NCBI GenBank assembly: GCA_016802295.1
Contig: JAESIW010000137.1
Span: 6,016,146-6,080,145, forward strand
Direction: 5' to 3'
DNA: 64,000 nt
From: Brachionus rotundiformis
Taxonomy: Eukaryota > Rotifera > Eurotatoria > Ploima > Brachionidae
Shown: piece after piece, positions 35,301 through 45,511 of the stretch
Position numbering within the stretch: the stretch's first letter is position 1
Layout: every line of letters starts with the position of its first letter
Position numbers and translations under genes: made by a program
The notes under the pieces: model-generated
Told to the model about the DNA's origin: nothing
Database searches by the model: none
What the model saw: only the letters and a program-made list of their open reading frames with translations

Positions 35301-36628
35301 ATGAAGCAATTATCAAATACTCAAGCTTTCATAAAACCGTGCTCAAATGAATACCAAAAGCTTGATTTTTTTAAATTCAGACAATACTGCTCATACAATT
35401 TTCCAATCGCTAACAAGGTAAGCCTTAGATAATCTATTCTCACCATGGCAAATCAGATAAAACCAAGATTAACCCAAAGATTTTTTGCTAGCTTCAAAAA
35501 TTTAATTAGTCTTAAACTGATAAAACCTCTATATAACAAACAATTAATAAATTTTATCTTTCAAAAAAAAAATAGTTCTCTCATAGTTGAGTAATAAATT
35601 TTTGTTTGTTAAGAGTCATAAAATTCATAATTTTAAAACATTTAAAAATCTTTTGAATACGAACAGGTGAAACCTTATGATTACAGTTATAAAAAATTTT
35701 TGTTTTTTACAAAATATTTCATAACATTAAATGTTTTTAGGTTGAGTTGATTGATACGAGCAATAAAAAAGATAGCACTCTCTCTATTCTCAGTAGTTAT
35801 TCAGAGCCTAAGAGTTATATAAACCAACTAGTAATGAGTTCTAATACTGAAATAGATCCCAACAAGATACATTTGTTTGTGAAGGCTGGTCAAGATGGAC
35901 GTTCACAGGGAGCATGTCCTTTTTGTCAGACAGTTTTCTTACAACTCCTAGTCAAAGCCAAAACAAATAAGTTTAACTTTGACGTTCTTACAATAAATGT
36001 TGATAATCCACCAAAAGAATTCAAAGAGCTGTCACTCAAACCTCCTGTTCTTCTACATGGTTCCAGTAAGCTACTCGAATCGAATCCTGAAAATGACGCG
36101 GTCATACTAAGTGATGTCGACGAAATAGCTGAATATTTGGATCGGATGTATCCAAATACACCTTTGGCTCAAGACAGTACACAGGCAAATAGTGTTTGTC
36201 TGAACGTTTTTTCTAAATTTTCTCATTTTATCCGTGATGTGGCAACAAAAGGAACCAATCTCGAGGGCGAATTAGAGAAAATAGACAATTTTTTGAAGAA
36301 TATGTACAACAACGATCTTAATATGGTCCAATTTATGAATGGAAATGGTCAAATGAACCTAGTAGATTGCTATCTTTTGCCAAAACTTCAACATATTCGA
36401 ATCGCTGGCCAGTCAATTAAACAATTTAGGATACCTGACAGACTGAAATTTTTGTGGAAGTATTTGAAAGTGAGTTATGAGACGGATGTATTTTACAAGT
36501 CGTGTCCACCTGATAGAGAGATTATTTGCCACTGGTCTAAAAGTTTTTTATCTCAAAAGCATTTATTGCAAATAATTCAAGAGACACCATACAAGACACT
36601 TTCAATACCAGATTACGTAAAATTCTAG
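35301..36628 (+). CDS. CLIC: Chloride intracellular channel (CLIC/EXC-4) family protein
   Basis: CLICs are GST-fold proteins that exist as soluble glutathione-dependent oxidoreductases and associate with membranes, as in EXC-4 tubulogenesis. Exon 1 (35301-35417) has 39 codons. Exon 2 (35741-36628) joins in phase 0 after a 323-bp intron; the product is 334 aa, with an N-terminal extension of roughly 85 residues. The GST-like N domain reads IHLFVKAGQDGRSQGACPFC, with a CPFC redox motif like invertebrate and CLIC2 proteins. The helical C domain carries NVFSKFSHFIRD, MNLVDCYLLPKLQHIRIAG, IPDRLKFLWKYL and CPPDREI, all standard CLIC blocks. The leader has no counterpart I know in vertebrate CLICs. 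ATG 35301 is 7 bases after an AG that could be a leader acceptor. Confidence 0.9.
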
Positions 36629-37997
36629 ATCTTATTTTAATCTTTAAATTCAGAAGGCTTAGTATTTCCGATAGCTTTGTAAATAAAATTTAAAAAATAT
36701 TCAAATGTTTGTCTTCAGTAGAATTAAATTTTGTTGCCATGGGAAATACAGAATTTTATTTCAATTCTTTTTTATCTGGTTATAATAGATTTGATTTTTT
36801 ATTTTAATAATATTATATTTTAATTAAGAGAATGAAGCAGAATATTTTGCTTTGATATCAAAAATTAGTTTTGTATTTAATAAAAACTAGGTTATTCAAA
36901 CCTCATTAAGTAGACTAATTCGGATTAAAATTAGAGCTAATTTAAGCGGTATAAGAGAAAATTCTAAATATCCAACTATTTTTGACAAATAATTTATTTT
37001 AGAATAAACGATTTGAAATTTAAATTTATAGAATAAACCAAATTTTTTTTAATTTTCAAAATTTAAAATCGCATGTTTTTAAATAAATTATTTTTATTGA
37101 AAAACATTCAAAAAAGAAATAAAAATAAATTATTTACATTTTTTTACTGTTTTAACAATTAAGAATATTTTATGTTTTATTTTAGAACTAACATAAAACA
37201 AATTTTTTTTTACATTATGGAAAATAAAGGTTATTTTATTGATTTTATAATTTTAGATTGATAGATTAGATAGATTTGAGATTTTTTAAAATTATGAACA
37301 AATTTGATAATAAACCAAGTGAAATCTGTTTAGATTTTTTCATATCTAAATAAAACAATAAGTAAAATAATTTGAAAAATCTAGAGTAACAAAATTTTTG
37401 AAAATGATTGAAAAATTCTAATTCTTGACATTAATTCGATTTTCTTAAGCAAATTAAATACTAAATAACGATTAATTGATTCTCCTCTTCAAAAATTAAA
37501 TAGTAAAAAGGATAAATGTTATTAAAATAAAATACTTCTCTCTTTAGCAATAGCTTTATTTTAAATCGAATTAAAGGTAATGTGATTTTTTTAAGAATAA
37601 AAATAATTCTTTAAATAGTTTAAAAAATACAAAAATATTTGAACTAAATTTTTAAAATAGTTATTGAAATAATTTTCAATGTATATTGAACAAAAGAGAA
37701 GCCCTAAAGAATTTAGTTTCTAAGCATGTATGGTATAGTAAAGAATAAAAATAGAAAATCAGATTAATACTTATTAATGATAACTTTGCAATGAAAAAGT
37801 CCTAAAAGTGACAAATAATGTTCATTTAGAATCATTTATTTAAGGTTTTTTAAAAACAAAATTTCGATCGATTACAACATTTAATGACAGATATTCAAAA
37901 AAAATTTAAGGAAAATTAGATTTCATTTCATTCTCATTTTTCATAAATAAAGTTTGAATAAAAATTTAAGATAAGAATTGAGGACAGATATACCAAG
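36629..37997. other. Convergent spacer CLIC-MEK
   Basis: 1.37 kb of AT-rich DNA between two 3' ends. I see no gene or repeat. Confidence 0.5.
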
Positions 37998-39335
37998 TTA
38001 TCTTCTCTCATCTGATATTCTCATCTTATTAACTTTATTAATCCATGAAATAACTGTATCAGCTGGTTCATTTTTGTACTTCTGAATGAATCGATGTTGT
38101 AACAAGCTCTTCAAATCGCCTCGTTCACATGGCTCTTTGCGCAAACAAGTATCCAAAAAGTCTAAAAACTCCTCACTGAAGCATGACTTTGGCAAACTCG
38201 GCGGTGGCTATAAATTTGAAGATTAATTTATTTCTAAATTGTTTTACTCATAATATACAAAAATTACCTGATTGACTATGTATTCCAAGAGCTCAAAAAT
38301 GGCCATTGACTTGACAGCTGATCTGTTTTCACTTCGTGGACTAACTCCTTGCGGATCGTTGTGAAACAAGTTAAGTATTTCGTCCTCACTTGGCACAGGT
38401 ATTGGATATCGGCCTATGGCCATTTCGACCAAAGATAGACCTAGACTCCATATATCAGACTGAACAGTGTAACAATTTCCTTCCAGTCTCTCTGGTGACA
38501 TATAAGATCTAGTACCAATAAAAGTATTGGCCATTGAATCAATTAATTGTCCACTTACACCAAAATCACATAACTTTATATCTCCATTCGAATTGATTAA
38601 AATATTTGATGGCTTTACATCTCTGTGCATTATTTGATGTGACTCTCTTAAGTATTTTAAGCCCATTAATACTGACTCAGTGATTTTTCCTAATATATTT
38701 TCTGGTATTCTATTGACTTTCTTTAAAACCAAATCCAACGACCCACCATCCATATACTCCATGCATATGTTTATCTCTCCATCACAAGTATATGCTCCAT
38801 AAAATCCAACTATGTATGGTGAATTACATTCATGAAGCACTGTAAGTTCCCTAAGTATTTGGTTACGTATTGCTGGTTTTACTTCTAGATGGATTAATTT
38901 TTTTGCCAAAGCAACATCTAATCGTCTATGCCTGACCAAAAGAACAACTCCGCCATTTCCTGATCCCAACTCGCCATCTACTGACAAATCATCGTTGCTT
39001 ATTTCACCTATATTCTCTCTCAATTGCAGAAAACTAACTAATCTTTCAATCTGGCCAGTACTAAAATCATTTATTGAGCGTATTGTTTCTATTAATTGCT
39101 GAATGTTTGGTCTGCTATTTTGTGTTAAGTCATTTGACCTGTTGGTTAGCTGGGAACTTGAATCATTTCTGGCAAGCAATGAGTCGGCAGAGGTGTTTAG
39201 AGGTTCTGGGTTACACGATTGTATTGAAGTTAGTGGAGGGGGTCTTGGTTTTGGTTGAGAGCTTGCTTTCTGTTGATTTTCTGTTGGAGCTGCTTTTTCT
39301 GCACTTATGGTCAATTGGTGAATGTTTCGAGGCAT
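37998..39335 (-). CDS. MAP2K1/2: MAP kinase kinase 1/2 (MEK)
   Basis: Dual-specificity kinase of the Raf-MEK-ERK cascade. Exons are 39335-38268 and 38207-37998, joined in phase 0 across a 60-bp intron; the product is 425 aa. The N-terminal region (1-115) is Pro/Ser-rich, with a helix IQQLIETIRSI before the kinase domain. Motifs are Gly-loop GSGNGGVV (about 124-131), lysine in AKKLIHLE (K146), HRD in IMHRDVKPSN (237-239), DFG in LCDFGVSG (257-259), and activation segment LIDSMANTFIGT with S267 and T271 at the MEK1 S218/S222 positions. SYMSPERLEGNCYTVQSDIW and MAIGRYPIPVPSEDE are MEK hallmarks. A Thr replaces the second phospho-Ser. Exon 2 contains the C-lobe end. Its 3' half and a block in the middle are nearly identical in DNA to the downstream-numbered paralogue at 40388-41385. 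Confidence 0.93.
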
Positions 39336-40387
39336 TATTAAAGAAATGTAAAAAATTCAAATATAAAATAATCTAAATCAAAAGAGTCCTTGATTGAGCC
39401 ACAATGAAACGGAAGATAAATTCTTGTTCATGGAGTTATCATTTATGCTAATAATATGCCATATAAAAAATTATTAAAAAGCTAAATTTACATTAAAATC
39501 GAAGAAACAATGCAAATATTATAATGTTTATGTTTAGAGCGTGCTCAAAATTAGAATAAAACAAGTTGAACAAATAGTCAAATATCTGTGGAGGCTTGTA
39601 AATGAAAAAAGTTACCAAACAATTTTACCAATTTTGATATAAAAATGATAATTTTTGCTAGTTTTATTAAATTTTAATGAATAAAGTTTCTTAAAATTTT
39701 TAATATTTTGGAAAATATCTAAATTTTTTTCATTTTTTTTCATATTTTGTTCTAAAGAAAAGTTAAAAAAGGTCGTTATTTATTTCCGAAGCTTAATTGA
39801 TATACATATTTATTTAATATCTTTAAGAGTAGGAGGCTTATATATAATTAAATCAAATATTTTTCAAATGTTTTCTTAAAATCAAGATATTTCCTTAGAC
39901 TAAAATTAATGTTTTCTAAGCAGTTAAAATTGTGAAATTATTAGCTTAAAATTTTGGCATAATTACATTAGATTTAATAATCTCTACTGATTGGAATAGA
40001 ATTTTAAACGCCTGAATGATACACAAAATATTGATTGTAAAAAAACTTACCAAAAAATTATTAATTAAATTAGTAGGTATTTTAAATTTATAAGTGAATC
40101 ATAAATACTTTATAAAGAGAAGGGATCTTTTAAACTGTTAAATAAAGTAGGCGTTATTTAGAATTTTTCATTAAGTATACATTTTCCTTTTTTGATAAAA
40201 TTAAAAATCTAATATTTACTAGTGGGTGAATATTTGTTTTTGTAGTAATAAAAACAACATTTAAATAAGATTGTATTACTTTTAATTATTTAATTTTTCA
40301 AAATTAAAACAAACAAAAACTAAATGAAAAATTTAAAACTAAAAATCTAAATTAGGTAAAAAGATTTCTTTAATAAAAACCTAAATC
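39336..40387. other. Spacer between the two tandem MEK genes
   Basis: 1.05 kb, AT-rich, no coding frame. It would hold the MEK promoter and the end of the pseudokinase gene. Confidence 0.5.
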
Positions 40388-41385
40388 TTAATCAGAAATA
40401 TTATTAACTTTATTAATCCATGAAATAACTGTATCAGCTGGCTCATTTTTGTACTTCTGAATGAATCGATGTTGTAACAAGCTCTTCAAATCGCCTCGTT
40501 CACATGGCTCCTTGCGCAAACAAGTATCCAAAAAGTCTAAAAACTCCTCACTGAAGCATGACTTTGGCAAACTCGGCGGTGGCTATAAATTTGAAGATTA
40601 ATTTATTTCTAAATTGATTTACTCATAATATACAAAATTACCTGGTTGACTATGTATTCCAAGAGCTCAAAAATGGCCATTGACTTAACAGCTGATCTGT
40701 TTTCACTCCGTGGACTAACTCCTTGCGGATCGTTGTGAAACAAGTTAAGTATTTCGTCCTCACTTGGCACAGGTATTGGATATCGGCCTATGGCCATTTC
40801 GACCAAAGATAGACCTAGACTCCATATATCACTTTTCAACTTTGAACCTGTTCCATTTAGCTCCTCAGGTGAATGATAACTTACTTTTTGAAGATTATTC
40901 ACAAATTTTTCTTTAACCAAATCAACTGAAACTTGAATATCACATATTTTTATTAAACCCTCTGAATTTACTAAAATGTTTGATGGTTTCAGGTTATTGT
41001 GATAAATATTAAGATTATCTTTTAGATATTCTAAGCCCATTAATACTGACTCAGTGATTTTTCCTAATATATTTTCTGGTATTCTATTGACTTTCTTTAA
41101 AACCAAATCCAACGACCCACCATCCATATACTCCATGTATATATTTATTCCCTCATCATTTTTATTTGATCCATAATATCCAAGAATGTATGGAGAGTTG
41201 AATTCTTCAACGATTTTGAAGTCGTTTAATATTTGGCGCTGGATAGCTGGCTTGGATTGCAGTGGTAATAGTTTCTTTACTATTACCAAGTTTGATTGTT
41301 TATTCTTGACCAATTGGACAACATTTCCGCTTTCAAAGGCTAATTCTTTTTCAAAAACTAAATCGTCGTAAGGTATTTCAGGCAT
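40388..41385 (-). CDS. MEK-derived predicted pseudokinase (tandem MAP2K paralogue)
   Basis: Exons 41385-40642 and 40582-40388 use the same intron position as the neighbouring MEK gene; the product is 312 aa. It starts at the kinase domain and lacks the N-terminal docking/regulatory region. Key residues are lost: the Gly-loop is ELAFESGNVV, the alphaC Glu position is Asp (QILND), HRD has become HNN (129-131), DFG is DIQ (149-151), and the activation loop has no SMANS-type sites. The VAIK-type lysine is kept (VIVKKLL). Yet the frame is open over both exons and the intron is intact, so it looks like a maintained pseudokinase more than a decaying pseudogene. Two blocks (41032-41137 and 40401-40831) are almost identical to MEK, while the blocks between are strongly diverged. 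An allosteric or scaffold role towards MEK, Raf or ERK, analogous to KSR, is inference. Confidence 0.85.
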
Positions 41386-41924
41386 CTTAACTAGAATTAA
41401 CTTTTATTTTCTAAAAAATCAACGTATTTAAACTTAACTTAAACTGTAGGCGTTTATATTAATCATAAATTTTAAGTAGGCGCTCTAAAGCAATGCTTCA
41501 CAGAGGTTTTTTATTAAAAGACTGTAAAAAATTTTAAACAAATTCTCTTGGATATCTGTTCATTAAGTAAAAAATTTAAATTATTAAATATGTAAAATTT
41601 ATTGTCTTTATTTTTCACTTGATTTACATCAATTTCTAAATTTATTGAATAAGAATTTTAAAAATTGACCAAAAACCAAAAACTTAAAAGTTAGAATAAA
41701 TTAAACATTATAAAGCTTGATTAAATATATTGTGTTAACTTAGGAAGATAATTTCCAATTTTATTTACAGACAAATTTTAAATAATAATTTATCTAAGTG
41801 AATCATTCTGATATACTTTTAAGCTTTTAAATAGAGAAATATTTCTTGGCCTATCAATAAGATAATTCTTAAAATTTTTATTAATATTTATGTGTTTCAA
41901 ATGAATTATTTACAATTTTTTACA

Positions 41925-42410
41925 ATTTCAAGGTTAATCAACAGGCTAGTTCCCTTGTGATGAAGACTGATTAACACTTTATCTATTTTAATAATATAAA
42001 ATAATTTTACAAATAAAAAAAAGGGTTTGTAAAATTAGTTAAAAAATTAAAACACTTAAATATTTAAAGAAAATTTTTGAAATTTTTTACAAAATCTGAG
42101 AAAATCAAATTAATATGTGGTGCGGCTGGGCTGATTAGGACTCCGTGAGGGAGTGGAACAAGATTAAAATGTTAACTTGGGTTTTATATTTTATTGGATC
42201 TAACTACTCAGAGGGTTTTTATAAAGAAACTGAAGCCAAAAACTTAAAACTAAGTCCTAACCAGTCCATTTGCACCACAAATAAAGTAAAATATTAAATG
42301 CTTGAATGTTGTAAACTTCAACATTGATCTCTTGATCACATACCAATATATAATTCAATATATAAGTCTTAAGTAAAAAAATCCAAAAGTTTTTTCGCAA
42401 TTTGCTGATT
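41925..42410 (+). repeat. Dispersed repeat, copy C, interrupted by a MITE
   Basis: Same blocks as copies A and B: ATCAACAGGCTAGTTCCC at its start and CTCTTGATCACATACC near its end. It is split after AAATCAAATTAATAT by a 162-bp inserted element (42117-42278). Confidence 0.72.
42117..42278. mobile_element. Short MITE nested in the dispersed repeat
   Basis: Imperfect 26-bp terminal inverted repeats: the left end is GTGGTGCGGCTGGGCTGATT and the reverse-complemented right end GTGGTGCAAATGGACTGGTT, both followed by AGGACT. Comparison with copies A and B shows the interruption directly. I cannot fix the target-site duplication, so the superfamily is open. Confidence 0.72.
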
Positions 42411-42469
42411 TTGATTTTGGTTCTATCAGATTCTCACTATTCCTTAGATTATATTTCAAATCTCTCGTA

Positions 42470-42718
42470 TCATTCTTCTTCAAATTCTGGTAACATTCTA
42501 TCTAGTATTCTATGTCGTAAAGCATTTGAATCATACATTTCTAGGAAGTTGTAAATGTCATCAAAACTATTTATTTCAAATTTAAACCTAAACAATTTAA
42601 ATATTGATATTTGATCATTGATTATTGTCTCTTTTGAAAAGTAGCTTAAGAAAGTTAAGTATTTGTTTTTCAATAGGATAATTAAATCATGGTAAACGTT
42701 AATTAATAGAGAATCCAA
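42470..42718 (-). CDS. Small open frame, possible last exon of the zinc-finger gene
   Basis: Open for about 82 codons on the minus strand; the start is not an ATG. The last part, after a TTGTTTAG acceptor-like site, reads FKFEINSFDDIYNFLEMYDS then NALRHRILDRMLPEFEEE and stop. Its composition is protein-like. It could be a 3' exon of the gene at 42771-44678 or a separate remnant. I recognise no domain. Confidence 0.3.
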   Translation of the reverse strand: MDSLLINVYHDLIILLKNKYLTFLSYFSKETIINDQISIFKLFRFKFEINSFDDIYNFLEMYDSNALRHRILDRMLPEFEEE

Positions 42719-42770
42719 GACAATTTAAACAATTTATTAAATAGATGGAACAAAATAATTTTTTATAAAA

Positions 42771-44678
42771 TTAAAACAATTTATGTGATTCAAATGAATT
42801 ATTTACAATCTTAATTACTTGATTAGATTCAAATATCATTTCACCATTGCCGTTTTTTTTCGTATCCCAATTGACTGCTTTGCACACATTAATTTTAAGG
42901 TAAATAGGTGAAAAGTAATTACACTGGTTAATTGGCTGGGACAAAGACCAACAATTGTGACATAACTTGGACTCGGATGAAAAAAAAAGCCGGCAATTCA
43001 AACACAAGTACACGTAAACATCATTCCGTTTGACTATATCAGTCTCATTTATGACAAGAAAATAAGATTTTTTCAATAAAGATTTGCTCAAATGATTTCG
43101 TATTATGTGAATATGCAAGAGTGGTTCTTGGTTAAGGCATGGACCGCACTCAGGACACACATACAGTCGTTGATCCTTGTGCTCGTTTTTCATATGATTT
43201 ACATATTCTTTGCACAAAACATTCTTTTTACACAAATAACAATCAATAGACACCATTGACTTGTTTATTTGGTCAATTAAATGAGCTTTGCATGTCTTAA
43301 GACTGGTGAATGAGTCACACCTGTCTGAATCGCATAGATTTCCTTTTCTACACTGACACTCGTAGTAGGTCTTCATGGTGACCGGCTCATTTCTATGCTT
43401 TTCAAAATAGTGCTTGTTTATTTGACTGACCAAATGGGAGGACAAATTAACTTCTTGTTTGTCAGTATCGTAAAAAATTGTCTCATCATTGACACATAAC
43501 TCGCACTTGTGACTTTTGACCATGTGATCTGACAACCAGTGGTTCAGCATTTGGTTCACATTTGTGAAAGAAAACTTGCAATCATGGAAAATACATTTGT
43601 ATTCGTCCAAATCGTACCTTAATGTAAACAAACAGTCGTATTTTAAGTGAAGTCGGAAAAGCTCGATGTAATTTTTGTTCAGTGAATAGTCGAATAAAAG
43701 ACCACATTCGGGACATACCAAACTTTGCCGATTTGTGGCAGCACTTTGACTAAATTTAAAGTTTAAATCAATTAAACTTAAATTGACCAACTGGGAACAC
43801 TTGATAGAATACTGCAATTTTTCTAGACTATATGAATTGAGCAAATCAAGACCAGACTCTTCCACATTGCCTATTCTTGATTTAAAAAATTTTTCCTTGA
43901 GCATTTTGAAGAAGCCTCTTGCCGATTGAGTCGAATATTCGCCATCTATTTTTTTAGATTGGACAAAGTGAAGCTTAAGGTCTTTATAATCCAAAAATAA
44001 TGCATCACAAACACAGCATTTGTACACCAGAAATCTATTTGTGTACAATTTTTTCAAAAAGAGCTTTATTTGGCTTAAATCTTGGTCGTTTAGCTTAAAT
44101 TTGTTGTTAATGGCCAAGTTAATGTTCAGGTCGGTTTGCTTCAGGTTTTGTATGTTTGAGAACAAAAATTGAATTGAAGCTAAATGCTTTGGATTTTGGG
44201 TCACAGCTTTGTCCAAGGGTATCTGATCTATTTGAATATGTCGGTAAATTGGTTGAAAAAGATTATTTTTATGCGAATAAACGTGATATAACATTTTGCA
44301 TTTGTTAAAAAATACTTTGTATTGTTTGCACTCAATGCAGAAAAGTTTAATGTAGATGGCTCGGCGGTCCAGATGCATGTGGAATGTTTGTTCGTAAGAG
44401 AATTTGGCCGAGCAAGCAATGCATGGAAACACAATTGAGATGTTGTGGTCAAAAATAGGGTCGATTTCTTCATTTGTGTCCTGGAAGTAGTAGTTAATGA
44501 AGTTAATAAGTTGTAAGCTGGTTAGACAAAGCTGGTCGTCTTGCAGAATTTTGTTTATGAGCTCAATTTTAAAGCCAAAGTCGATGGCTTTAAATGCGTC
44601 CAAGCTCAATGTGGTGCATTCATTTAAGCTCATCGCTACACAGTCACTCATTAGCGATAATAGGCTTATTTTAAACAA
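42771..44678 (-). CDS. Multi-C2H2 zinc-finger protein
   Basis: 635-aa intronless frame starting MFKISLLSLMSDCVAM. It holds many degenerate C2H2 units: CIACSAKFSYEQTFHMHLDR, CCVCDALFLDYKDLKLHF, CPECGLLFDYSLN..FRLHL, CIFHDCKFSFTNVNQMLNHW, CELC...HLVSQINKHYFEKH, CYLCKKNVLCKEYVNHMKNE and CPECGPCLNQEPLLHIHI. The last CxxC pairs (CLNCRLFF, CHNC) are not followed by histidines. The spacing is irregular, unlike KRAB or Krüppel arrays. It vaguely recalls the ZNF280/ZNF592/ZNF687 group, but I cannot assign it firmly. It is transcribed divergently from GTF3C1, with 833 bp between the starts. A nuclear DNA- or protein-binding role is inferred. Confidence 0.75.
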   Translation of the reverse strand: MFKISLLSLMSDCVAMSLNECTTLSLDAFKAIDFGFKIELINKILQDDQLCLTSLQLINFINYYFQDTNEEIDPIFDHNISIVFPCIACSAKFSYEQTFHMHLDRRAIYIKLFCIECKQYKVFFNKCKMLYHVYSHKNNLFQPIYRHIQIDQIPLDKAVTQNPKHLASIQFLFSNIQNLKQTDLNINLAINNKFKLNDQDLSQIKLFLKKLYTNRFLVYKCCVCDALFLDYKDLKLHFVQSKKIDGEYSTQSARGFFKMLKEKFFKSRIGNVEESGLDLLNSYSLEKLQYSIKCSQLVNLSLIDLNFKFSQSAATNRQSLVCPECGLLFDYSLNKNYIELFRLHLKYDCLFTLRYDLDEYKCIFHDCKFSFTNVNQMLNHWLSDHMVKSHKCELCVNDETIFYDTDKQEVNLSSHLVSQINKHYFEKHRNEPVTMKTYYECQCRKGNLCDSDRCDSFTSLKTCKAHLIDQINKSMVSIDCYLCKKNVLCKEYVNHMKNEHKDQRLYVCPECGPCLNQEPLLHIHIIRNHLSKSLLKKSYFLVINETDIVKRNDVYVYLCLNCRLFFSSESKLCHNCWSLSQPINQCNYFSPIYLKINVCKAVNWDTKKNGNGEMIFESNQVIKIVNNSFESHKLF

Positions 44679-45511
44679 TGTTAATTTTTTGTTATTTATT
44701 TATAATTTTCTTTTATATTAAGCTAAAACATAGAATTGAAGCTGCAATTGCAATTATTTTTTTGGCTTAGCTCATTCATTCAAATTTGAAATTTTTTAAA
44801 TAAATTTAACTTAACTTTATTTTTGTTAGATATACTTAAATTAATTAAATGGACATGGAAATAAATTTTTTTTAATAAATATTTTAAAAAGTATATACAT
44901 GTTTTTTTTAATTTTATTTTTAATAAAAAATTGTGTTTATTGGTTCATTTGAAGAGAAATTATGCAAGAATTTTATTATTTTATTCAAACTCAAAAAGGT
45001 CTTAATGATGTTCTATTAAAAAAAAAGCAAGAAATTTTTTTAATTTTGATTTTTAAGACATTATTACTTAGTTAAAATTTGATGAAGACAAAATGTCATT
45101 TTGTTCCAACAATTATTTTTAAAATTCAACTTTTATCTTACAAACAAAAAAATAAGCCATTAGGAGAGATTCTTTTTATTTAAGATTTTAGGGCAAGAAA
45201 TATTAGTTAATTATTAGAATAAATGGACTGTTTGTAGCAATTTATTTACCAAAAAATCGTTTCTCATAATTTAAGATATTAAAATTGGAACAAAAATAAA
45301 ATTTTATCATATTCAAAAATTGACTAATAATATATATACAATACTTCATAGAATTTTTAATTTAAAAATTTATATAATTTTTGTGAGCTAATAATAAAAT
45401 TGTATTTTTTTTATTTAACATTTTAATATAACCTATCAATTCAAACTTAACTTTATTTTTTATTAATTATAATAGAAAAATTATTAAAAAAAATTTCCCT
45501 TAAATTTTTTT
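44679..45511. other. Divergent promoter region, zinc-finger gene / GTF3C1
   Basis: 833 bp, over 80% AT. It must include both promoters; no recognisable motif stands out. Confidence 0.5.

Larger units (their letters stand above)
41386..42469. other. Spacer holding dispersed repeat copy C
   Basis: Between the pseudokinase start and the small frame at 42470. It contains repeat copy C (41925-42410) with a nested MITE. At 41888-41920 lies a near copy of the 3' end of the zinc-finger gene (42780-42812). Confidence 0.5.

Noticed and set aside
35747..36628. CLIC start inside exon 2
   Set aside because: That start is a TTG; a proper ATG exon with a GTAAGC donor lies at 35301-35417 and joins in phase.
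38998..39376. 100-codon plus-strand frame over the MEK N-terminus
   Set aside because: Shadow of the MEK coding strand.
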